A stretch of DNA of 64,000 nt from Zingiber officinale (taxonomy: Eukaryota > Streptophyta > Magnoliopsida > Zingiberales > Zingiberaceae), in NCBI RefSeq assembly GCF_018446385.1, contig NC_055996.1, forward strand, positions 131,674,532 to 131,738,531, in the 5' to 3' direction. The notes beneath the pieces are model-generated. The model was given only the letters and a program-made list of their open reading frames with translations, was not told the DNA's origin and searched no databases. The translations under genes were made by a program, and so were the position numbers. The stretch's first letter is position 1, and each line of letters opens with the position of its first letter. This document shows positions 23,618-35,600 of the stretch, piece by piece.

Positions 23618-26600
23618 ATGGAGAGGATCTACGTGACCGTGAGGGCGCGGCCGCTCTCCCCGGAGGAATCCAAGTGCAGCCCATGGAAGATCTCCGGTAG
23701 TTCCATCCACCTCACGAACCAGCCTTCCAAGTTCGAATTCGGTCTGTCTCCGCCTCCTTCCCTCCTTTTCAAACCCTAGCCGTGCACTTCTACGCCTCAT
23801 TTCGATTTCTTCCCGAGTGTCAGACAGGGTTTTTGGAGACGATTGCAGAACTATTGATGTCTACGAAGCTCGCACCAAGGAGATCGTTGCTTCCGCCGTC
23901 CGCGGCTTTAATGGTCTCGTGCAACACTATTACCCATCTACATAATTCGTCAGTTTTAAGCTATGTCTGACCAATATTAGTCTTGCAAGTATGTTTCTTG
24001 AATTGGAGTGCTTATGCACTTGTGAATTTTAGCTTCCTTAGCATTTCCCTTTTTTGTTTGTTCTTATAGGCACAGTTTTTGCCTATGGGCAAACTAACAG
24101 TGGCAAAACTTATACTATGCGGGGTTCAAATTCAGAACCTGGAATTATCCCCCTCGCTGTGCATGATTTATTCAAGAGCATCCAAGAGGCAATGATACTT
24201 TTCCTATATATATTTTGCCAAATTAACACTTTGCCAATTTGTGGTCAGTTCAATTTTTGATTTGTAGAACTTATTTATTTTCCATCACTTACCTGCTTAA
24301 GAAAGCCACATCATCGTCATTACCTTTTCGTATAAAATTAGCCTGTGCATATGAGTAATACTAGCAGTTCTATTAACACTGAATTGAGTTACTCCCACAG
24401 TTGAAGATGATAGTAGTGTTAAGAATAAGTTGTTTTTGTAGATGTGGGCATTGCCAATGTAGGTTTAGGCAGGTCAATTTATGCATGTTCTTCTATCCTT
24501 TTCTCCCAAGGTTTACCACCCAAGTTAATGACCATTTACAAAAATCTTCATTCTTGTATAGCTTGACAAATGATACTAGTGTTGTGTATATGATGTTAAT
24601 TGCAATACTAGGATATGGATAGAGAGTTCCTTCTCCGCATGTCTTACATGGAGATATATAATGAGGAAATAAATGATCTTCTGGTCCCAGAGCATCGTAA
24701 ATTGCAAATCCATGAAAGCCTCGAGGTAGCCTTCAACTGAAAGTACTTTATCCCATTTGCATCATTGATTTTGTTGTATATTTTCTTTGATCTTAATGAA
24801 TCATCCTGACCATGCTTTGAAGAGGGGTATATATGTTGCTGGTTTAAGAGAAGAGATTGTGACCTGTGCTGAACAAGTTCTTGATTTGATGGAGTTTGGT
24901 GAATGTAAGTATTTTCTTGTTTGCCACAGTTTTATTTATTATTTATTATTTTATTGAAGGGGAGCTTGACACAACAGTAAAGTTGTTGCTTTGTGACCCA
25001 AAGGTCACGGATTCAAATCTTGGAAACAACCTCTTACAAAAAGCAGGGTAAGACTGCGTACAATGGATCCTTCCCCGGGACCTTGCATAGCGGGAGCTTC
25101 GTGCACTGGACTGCCCTTTATTTATTATTTATTATTTTTGTGTTCTTGAGGAAAGTTATTAAAGTACATGACATGAGCACTTTTTTTGTTGCAGCTCATC
25201 GCCATATCGGAGAGACAAACATGAATCTTCATAGTAGTAGGTCTCACACTATATTTCGCATGGTACGTTTATTTGATAATTTGAAATGTATTGCATTCGG
25301 ATGATTATCCTAAGTTGTTCCACTGATTTTTGAATGGACCTTTAGATTATTGAGAGTAAGGAAAGGGTGGAAGAAGAGGGCACAATTGATTCTTGTGATG
25401 CAGTCCGTGTATCAGTTCTTGTATGTAAATTTTGCACTGTTTCAGTGCTTGATTGTGATTACATTTCCTAAATTTTTCCCCACTTTGACTCTTTTCAATA
25501 GCCATCTTATTGATTTAAAATGTTTAAACTCATGCAGAATTTGGTGGATTTAGCTGGGTCTGAACGTGCAGCCAAGACTGGCGCAGAAGGCGTGCGACTG
25601 AAAGAGGGTTCTCATATAAACAAAAGCCTAATGACGCTTGGTACTGTCATAAAAAAGTTAAGTGAAGGTGCAGAAAGCCAAGGGTATGCTGTTATTGTCT
25701 GCCCTATGTAGTTTCTTTCACACGCAAATGTATACTCATCCTTACTGTTAAACTATTGCAGCGGTCATGTTCCTTATAGGGACAGTAAGCTCACTCGGAT
25801 TTTACAGCCTGCACTTGGAGGAAATGCTAACACTTCAATCATTTGCAACATTACATTGGCACAGGTGCATCACCAACTTGTTGTATTTATCTGTTGATTA
25901 CTGGAGTTTCATCATGTTATTTGATTTAGTGCACTCTTGTGTTCTCTTGATGCCCGTATTGTTCAAGTGACAATTCTCACCTTCTGTTTTTCTTGATGAT
26001 ACATATTTGCAAACAAATCTATCGGATAACCAAGTTTGTTATATATTCTATACTTGTACCTCTTTGAAGGTCTTTTTTCTCCTATTGTATATAAGTGACA
26101 TAATGAAGGTGAGAAACACATTGCACTATTGATAGATAGGTGATAATCAACTCTCACATTGTATCCTTCATGGCAGGTTCATGCGGACGAGACTAAAAGC
26201 AGTCTTCAGTTTGCAAGCAGAGCACTGCGTGTTACCAATTGCGCATGTGTTAATGAGGTTTTGTTGTCATCAAATTCTTTTGTTGTTCTCTAATTCTTAG
26301 AAATTTCTGATATATGTCTATTTTTATCTTGCAATGACTATTTATCAACAAATGTTGAGATTAAGGGAGAATTAATTCATTCTCATCACAAAAATGAAGA
26401 ATATAAGAATAATACACATAACTCTTGGATCTAATTTTATATTCGTGGTAAGGACCTCAATGGAGTGGGTTAGGTGTAGGATAAGATTCTCTATTCAGTC
26501 CCAACTGGTAGAATGTCATTAAGTGGGAAAGCTAAGCATGTTTCTTCAACTAGAAGAGATAAAGAACATTAGGATATTATATTTGATACCCTAAAGACTA

Positions 26601-29600
26601 GATAGGTTAGAGTAGACATGGGATGATATACATCCTTTCTTGCATTGCCTAGCAAATATATTTTAAGGAGAAAGTACATAAATGTTATCCGAACTTCTTT
26701 GGAGATATCTAATTGACACTGAAAATAAAATTATATTGAATTGTTGTCTGATTTTAGAAAAAAATAATGGGTGCCTTTGTAACTTGTAAAGGAACTTGGC
26801 AAAAAAGTTTGGCCAATTGATGCCATTTTGATGATTGTTGTCCTCTCAACAACACAATTATAACAAATGATAACAATGAAATTGATGCTAAATCCTCTTT
26901 TATTTTGAAGCTCTTAGCATTCCTTTTCTCCTACCCCTCTCCCTTGATCTCAGCCTCTCACTCTCTACCTTTGATTCTAATATCACCTACCCTTTTCCTC
27001 ATTACTGAAAGTAGATGATCATCAATGCTAGAGACTCACATTGTAACATCGTTAAGGTTTACAATTTTGACCCGTGTCGAGGTTTTGGCTCTGGACTGGA
27101 ACAATATGATTTTGGTACCGTATCGTGCTGTGCCAATATAATTTCAATATTTTTTAAATATAAAATATATTACTTAAAAAATAAAATATTTAACATAAAT
27201 ATTTTAAAAAATAAATAATATAAAAAATAATCTTTAAAAAAAGGGAAAAGATATGAAAATAGATAAAAAAAAGGGCAACTCGGTGCACGAAGCTCCTGCC
27301 ATGTGGGGCCCCGGGGAAGGATTTTTACCATGTTTTTTTTGCAAGAGGTTGCTTCCTATGTTGCACGGATACGGGTATCGTATTGGATACGACACGGATA
27401 CGGCGATACGAAAAATTTTAAAAATATAAGACACGATACGGCTAGGATACGACGATTATTAAAAAAATAAAAAAATATTATATATATATATATATATCGT
27501 ATTAAGAATTAAAAATCCTAGAATAGAAAACCATGTTCATATTAGATTAACCATAATATCCATTACAAACAAAAAGTAAACATAACAAAATGCAACACCC
27601 CAAATACATCTTAAATAAACAAGTAAAAAAAAAATCAAACATCCATATCGGTCTCATCGCCAACTCCGCCTTCGTCAGTAAATAAGACCGACTCCAATTC
27701 AGGTTCATCAAGAGACAAATTGGCAATTTCAAGGATAGTAGCACCCTCCATATCCATGGAATCAAATCCATCTGCTCCAACATCCCACATCTTATTTTCT
27801 CCTTCATTATAATGTGGACTCCTCCTAGATAAAAGACGAAGATTATAGTGTACATATACCAAATCTTTCACTAATCACCATGTTTTCAAGACATTTCTTG
27901 ATTTGCCTGAATCTTTTAAGCATAATGATCGTTGAAGCAAATCGAGTATCCGCAAGTGATAGCATCTTCAAGTTTGAGTTATCGTTGAACATGGATAATC
28001 TCATATTGTGATTCATGATAAAATTCTTGATCATTGAAGCATCATTTGCTACTTCTGCTATCCATTTGCATTCATCAAAGGCTTCTTTGTTTTGTAGAGA
28101 GTCAATCGGTGCACAAATATTCTTCAAAGCAAGATTCAATGTGTGCACAACGCAAGGAGTCCAAAATATATGTGGGTACTTTGTCTCAACGAGAAGCCCA
28201 GCAACTTTGCAAACAGGAGCATTATCGGTGACCACTTGAACAACATTCTGATGTCCCACTTCATTTATGGCATTAATGAGCAACTTAGAGATGAAAGTTT
28301 TATCCTTGTACTCACCTTCACAATTTATCGCCTTCAAAAACATAGGACCACTTTCACACACGACCATGATATTAATTAGCGATCTTCTTTGCACATCCGA
28401 CCACCCATCACTACAAATACTAACTCCCTTTTCTTTCCAAGCAGCTTTTGTTGGCTCTAAAAGCTTTCCAATATGAGCTTTTTCTTTTTGAAGAAGTGAA
28501 GTTCTCAATAAATTGTATCCAGGTGGAAGATAACCTGGAATTGTTCGTTGAGTAGCCAAACTGAAAGCACGAACATAATGAGGATTCCTAGCAATATTGA
28601 AAGATAATCCCCCAAGTGTAAAACAACCTTGCAATTTTAGAGTGGAGCTCATCTCTGGCATTCAAGTTAAAAGATTTTTCAAGTGGGCCAAGTGGTCCTT
28701 TCCTCTTCTTTGTTGGATCATCATTTTGTAAAATACCACTAGAACTAAATGAGGATTTTGAAGCCATATTTGATGATGCAGATGACGAAGGCAGCGGAAC
28801 TTCTTTCTGTTTAGAATTCTTCTTTCTCAATTCTGCATCATCAATAAGTTGTTGCATACGTTTTATTTGATCCATTGTAACAGCCGTACAACCTGCAATT
28901 CCAGCACCTTTTTGTTTTAACAGGCGCGTTTTCACCCTTGAATATGATCCTTTGCACACTTTATTACATATATTGCATGACCAAGTGACATTTCCTCCTC
29001 TAACTGCCTTTTCCACCTTGGTTACAAATTTCCACAAAGGAGAATAATCATCAACATCCTCCTGTGCACTCTTATTTTGAAAACTTTCCATGGCAAATAG
29101 GATGAAAATAACAATTAAGAAGTAACGGAGGGGAGCCTATTGTTAAACTTACCAGAAACTTACCAAAAGCAAAAACAAATTCGTGATCTCAGAAGAAAAA
29201 ACAAAAAAGTAAACTTACTAGAAAGAGGGCTATGACGGGAAGCGACAACGGGTTGTTGCGAGCGACGACGGGCTGTTGCGAGCAGTGGCAGGCTTCTGCG
29301 AGCAGCGTCGGGCTGCTGCTGGATTCTGCGAGGGTTGCTGTTGAGCAGGTGACGTCGGGCTTCTGCGAGCAGCGGCGGCGACGCTGGGCTTCTGTCGAAG
29401 AGAGAGTAGACGATGTCGGGCTTCTGCGAGCAGCGGCGAGTTGCTGCTGGGTTCTGCGAGCAGTGGCGCTGTGGCGGACTTCTGCGAGCAGCGGCAGGCA
29501 ACCAAGACCCTGGCGAACAGTGGAGAGCGTTGGCGGCGAAAGCGCAGGAGATGGTTGTGTGAAACAGTTCTGTCGCGATGGGAAAAAGGAATCGCCGATC

Positions 29601-32600
29601 GGGAGTGGGGAGAGGAATCGGGAGTGGGGAGAGTAATTTAGGGCTTTTTTCCATTTGAATAAGTAGTCCTTGTAATTTTATTATTTTTCAATTTTACCTT
29701 CAAAATTTTTATTTTTTTTGCAATTGAGCCCAAACGTGTCCGAAAACGTGTCTAATCCGTGTCCTAGCCGTGTCTGACTGGTCAAACTTGTAAAAAGTCA
29801 ACGACGCGGTTTTTGCCGTGTTCGACATGCGTATTTACGTGTCCGTGTTATGTCCGTGTCCGACACTTCCAAAATTTTTTTTTTTTGAGTGTCTGTGCTA
29901 CCTAGGTTTTTTCTTAGAGATATGAAAATAGATAAATAAATAAATAAAAATTTTATTATAATTTTTATATTAAAATAAATGAAATATAAAATTAATTAGA
30001 TAATTTTATTAGGATTTAATAAAGCCTCTTTAGATTATTTCCATCATAGTTAAGAATTGATTAAAATAATTAATATAAGTTTAATTAAAAAAAAAATCTG
30101 AAATCCGACACTACTCTCGAGCTTGCGCGGCTTCCGCGCTGTTGCGGGATTGTGCTTCCCCTCAGCTATGGCCACGAGGATTGCGTGACTCCTCCAGCGC
30201 GACCGTGGTGGTCATGCAACCCCTTTGCAGCAGCCGTAGGATCGCGCGACGCCTTCGCGGCGGCAGCGGAAGGGTTATGTGACCACTCCGTTGTTGTTGC
30301 GGGGTTGAGCAACCCCTCCACTACGACCACACGGTCACGCAACACATCGCAGCCGTTGTGGGTCTGGTGCCGAGGTCGTGCTGGTGCCGGTCGTCGAGCG
30401 GAATGAGATGTTTCGCCCATTTCGACCGTCTCGGCATGACACTTTAAACCATGGACATTGTTTCCTTTGTGCTCTATTCCTTTCAGCTCTATGTTGATGT
30501 GTTTGTCTTCACCACCAAGGGCATCAACTTCTCCAGCAAACATGCTTACCTCGCTGATTAGTGTTTATCCTCCCAACACTGCAGTTGTATGTGTATCAAC
30601 TAGATATCTAGTGTTCTCCCACTAATGAATATTAGAATATGCTAAATTCTCTTCTTAGTGATTGATCTCTAACTATAACTTCACTCCTGCTATCCGATTC
30701 TGTTCACAACATTTTCCGCTTCCTTTACCACATAATGTGAATACTGCTAGTCAACCTTCCATTAGTAAACTGTTTTATATGATTATAAGAATACTTAGGC
30801 AACCCTATTTTGGAACCTAGTGCAACCTATTCTATTAAATCTCTATGACAAATTTCAGAGTGAATGGAATCTTCATTTCCTATTTGTTTGCATTTTCTTA
30901 TATCTGTTGTAACTGCTTGATGTTCTAGGAGTTTAATATTCCTATAACAAATTCTGAATGACTAAATGAATTTTCTCTACTTCATGCAAGAAACCTCACA
31001 TGCTTTCTTTTTCCAACCACCCTTCACTATCTACCTCCCCATCATTCTTATAATTTTCAAAATAGATCAAAATTGCTTGTATCTCTGTTTTTAATTTTCT
31101 CAGTAATAATCAAAGAGCCGCATTGTCTTATTGCAAGCTTAGGCCCACTTTCTTTTCAATTTCCCCGCTCAATTTTCCTTTTCAAAGAAAAAAAGGAGAA
31201 TCTGAAATGAAATAAGTAAGAAATAAATTTGACATTGAGTTTTTCACTTTTCTATGAAATAAAGCTTTTTTTTTTACTTGAGGTAGATTGAACATTCCTG
31301 AAAATTATCAAAAAAAAATCTTTTTTTATAAGAATTTGATTTCTCCCATATTCTTGGGAAATTTTTGTTTTTAGCAAGTTGGAGAACTGGGAACTTTCCA
31401 AAATAAATTCAACCTTGACTTTTCAATTAATAGACATTTATTTCGTTGACCTAAAAGTTTATGGGGTTCTCTTACTTCTCTTTTTATTTATCTTGGAACC
31501 CACTCTTAATCTGTTTCATATGCATTGCTTGATTTGTCTCAGACAAACGGGTAATCTGTATATTTAGTTGCTTTTTGCCATTCATTGACAGATCCTAACA
31601 GATGCAGCTTTATTAAGACGCCAAAGGAAAGAAATTGAAGGGTTACGAGCAAAATTATTGGTCTGTCCATATACATTGATGTTATTACCACTTGTATTGG
31701 GTCCATGTTGCTTCAGTTGCTAATTTTTGTCTTGTTATTTCTCACTTTTGCTGGGTATTATAGAGCTCTCACTCAGAGCATTTGGGGGAAGAAATACTTA
31801 ACCTTCGAAACACTCTGCTACAGGTTCACCGCATTGTTTGCTTTTCTATTTGATGATGTGGTTACCATTGATGATTATTTTCTCTTAATATGGGATGTAT
31901 TTTTCTAAGAGTGAGCTTGAGAAGGACAGAATATCATTGGAGCTAGAAGAGGAAAAGAAAGCTAAAGCTCATCGTGAAAAGAGATTGCTAGAGCAAGCCA
32001 AGAAAATTGCTAACCTTAGTTCACTGGTATTATGTTCTGAAAGGGATGATAAGAGTACATACCTTAGTCAGGTTAGTAAATTTCTTCATTTTAAGTATAT
32101 TACTACAAAACTGTGCTTTTGTTCATTTCAAAAAGAAATCCATCCCACTGCCATAGTGTGAATGCAACTAAACATAGGTTGATTTACATATTAATTAGGT
32201 CGCCCCTTTTTACATCTCTGATTTTCTTTTGTTGTCTGATTGGTAAAACAGTTGTTCTTGAATTAGGTAAATCAATTGTGGTTATTTTTTTATGCTTCTT
32301 TAGCATAATATGCTTTACGCATTTTTTTATGTTGTTCATATCTCGTCTCACAAATGCAGCCAAAATCTCATTTTTAAGCTGTAATTTGATTTACTTTCAT
32401 AGATTCAGTTACTTCCTAATTCTTTCGAATGATTCAACAGTATATAATATTAGGGATGGGGAAAAAATTGATTTATGTGACACTAATTGGAAAATCAAAT
32501 TGAACTGATTTGAAAATTTGGGTTTTTTCGGGTTTGGGGATGTCAAATACACTCTTTTGAGTTGGGGGTCTGGTTGTTAGCATTCATGTAAAATCCGATC

Positions 32601-35600
32601 CAAACTGATTAGGTAATTAATTAGTACATATTAATTACATATTTTATTATTATTTTTAAATAATAAAGAAGGTCAAAATGATAATAAATGAATTCAGATA
32701 ATTGATTGAATTTTAGTTTGCAAACATAGAATTTTTTAAAAAATTGGCCAGATCCAATCCATGCCAAAAAATTGTGTCCCGATATGTTTTTAGTGAAACT
32801 TGGTTCCAATCTAGGTTTGTGGATTTTAGTACATCCGATCAGACTCATTCTCGTCCTTAGAGTAATTTGTTCATTTCACACATTACAATTTATTCTTGCT
32901 TTGACTTGTTATGATCTACAATAGTTTCTATATTATGCATTTTTGCTTTACTTACAGATGAATGCCATCCTATTTGTTGTTTTGAGAACTAAATGCCTGA
33001 ACTTAAAGTTCCTTTTCATTTACAGAACAAAAGAAGACTAACATGGTGCCCAGGACCTTCTCGAAAATGTAACAATGAGGTAAACCATAATCTGGGCCAA
33101 CTTGTATTATTATAGATATCAGATTATGTTAGTTACGCAGTTTAAATTAAGGAGCTATTTATATAAAATATCAATATCAGATTTTTTTTGTTAAGCAGTT
33201 CAGTATATTGATATCCTGTATACCAGGTGTATTGACTACTGAATGCATAATGATCTAATCAATATATTAAGATTCTTACAGGAAAACAAAATGTTATTTT
33301 TGATTTTTCTGGACTCATTAGTGTCTAGACTGGTGGCCAGCACTTTACCCAGCACTATTCCAGTAATGTTTAAGTTTATCAAGGACAAAACATATCTCTC
33401 TGATGATTTTATCTTCGTTTCAAAATGTTAGGCATTAAATGTCTTGCTTGTTTTATTGCTTGAATTAATCTTTCTTACTGGAATAGTATGGCAATGCTTT
33501 GGGTTATCTTTTAGTTTTACACAGTTGATTGATATTAATTGTTATATATATATATATATATAGGTTTTGAAATATACTTTAGTGGATGCATGTTAGTTTG
33601 TAATAATGATTGCTATGCCTTCACATATGCCCCACATGTTGCAAATGTTCTCTGCGGTGAGTAGACCACATTATCTGCATATGCCATTTGAAACATGAAG
33701 TGTCAGTTGGGATATTTCTTTGATAATTGTTATTCGTAGATGAAGGCTTCTTTAATATGTCTATACCATATAGCACCTGGCTGATAATGACAGCCTTCAA
33801 TTCAAACGCACTGCAAATGTTGGTTATGCCTATTAACTTGGATTTTTTTTTGTATACATTATCTAGTTCATTGATTCAGTGCAAGCAACAATATTTTTTT
33901 TGTAATGTTTGCTAACTGTAAGGAATATAAATTCAGGTGCCCGTTCCAGATTCAATTGCTACAGATCGCATTAGACATGATTCTGATATTGGTTTCCATG
34001 TCCCTTTTGAAGAATTAATAAAAGAAAATAATGTTAATCCGGATAACATGAATCATGATGCTAGTTTGCCTGATAATTCGGAGGATGACTATGATTGCAA
34101 GAACTTCTTTTTTCCAGATGCACATGCTTTGCTGCATGTTACAGATAGGAAAAAAATCCATTCCAAAAAGCTTGGCTTGCTTTCGGTATGTATCTTTTTT
34201 TGCCTTTGCAACTTTTTGTTCTAGTCCCATGTGATTTTAAATTTCAAACAACTCTTTGTTAGGCAGTAAGTGAAACTGATGAATGCAACCACATTGACAT
34301 AGAAAAGAGCATGAGTTGTCATCGCCAGGTTTTGCTTTCTATCTTTTTACAAGCTAGTTTGTGTTTGATGTAAGAGCCAACATGAATATAATATTCGTTT
34401 CAGAATGCCCTGGACTTAGAATTTAAAAGCCCAGCAAAAAAGTTATCTGAATTCAGTCCTAGCCATGGCAGCACTATTGCCTCGAGTGGTAAAACAAGCT
34501 GCAGCGTAACTCGTGGGTGTAAAAGCTTAACTGAGAGGGAATCAGAGGCAATCGTTGTCATCAAACAACTCCAGGATCAGGTACTTTATTTGTCATGGAT
34601 GTACATACTCTCATCTTAACATAGTAACTGGAACACATAAATGCCTATGCAGATCAAGTCACTAGAAATTGAGAAGGCATCTATTCAAAAAAATTTGGAC
34701 AATGTTCTTGAGTTGGCTACTGAACAGAATGCTTCCTTCAAGGAGAAGTATGAAGAGGTAACTAGTCAATGCATTTTGGAATACTTTTGTGCCACATGAT
34801 ACATTTGGATGTGGGAATAGCACAATAAAGTTGCTCCTTTTCTTCTTTTTTGCATTTGAGACTCAATCAATATTAGATTTAACTTGATTTATGGGGATGC
34901 CATTAATGGAAGGTGTACCAAATTGATTAAATAAAAAAATGAAAACGACATTACTAGTTGAATTAGAAATACCATTATATGCACATTAGATATAAAATTT
35001 CACACAAATATTTATGAAAATTAAATCCAATTTCCTTATCATGAAAATTCTAACAGAATAATGTGAGGCCTTAAATTAAACTTCAATGCAATCTTTGCCT
35101 ATGATAAAATTTTTTAGCAGCTTTCTTAAATTATTTGTATTAAAAGTGAAAATATCAATATGTTATATGAACAAAAACTGAGAAATATTTTGGTTAGAAA
35201 TTAGTTCAATGATCGAGTTTGGTTTGGATCCCTTACCACATTGTTCACATTTATAATTTTATTTTTGTTAAATTTATGATATGACTAATGATTTTTTCAG
35301 TGGCAATTGTTCTTTTAATGAGAGCTTTAGACTTTTACTCGATTGTTTTTTTCCCATGAGTTTATAATTAATTTACTTCTTTTATGGGATCTGGTATAAA
35401 CTTTTCTATAAGTTTTTACTATTTTATTGTTCTGGGTATTAATTTCTTTCTCTGTTTTCCCAATTTACACTGGTTGTTATCTTTCACCTTATTTTTTTCT
35501 TTAGCTCAATCAAGAGCTTTTACATGCGCAAGAAGAGGCTAGGGCGTCTTGTGAACAGCTTCAACCAGTGGTACTAACCGATGCAGTTATAGTAAGTTTT

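Larger units (their letters stand above)
26258..31591 (+). other. KIN7O intron 10, 5.3 kb, transposon-filled
   Basis: The other introns are much shorter (most below 600 bp). The left part (26258-27248) is AT-rich and unannotated. The middle holds the SINE and hAT nest (27249-29936). The GC-rich stretch 30110-30450 and the stretch 30450-31591 hold no recognised gene. Confidence 0.8.

Noticed and set aside
24953-25116. tRNA gene
   Set aside because: The A/B-box similarity belongs to a SINE with a 22-bp target duplication; no cloverleaf could be drawn.
27055-30453. A larger transposon enclosing the SINE and hAT nest (GGTTTACAATTTTGAC and, in reverse, GGTTTAAAGTGTCATG as ends)
   Set aside because: The inverted ends are only loosely alike and no target duplication could be found. 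GC-rich sequence at 30110-30450 might belong to it, but evidence is too thin to annotate.
30166-30543. Minus-strand 125-residue open frame
   Set aside because: GC-rich, no recognised motif, inside a kinesin intron next to transposons.
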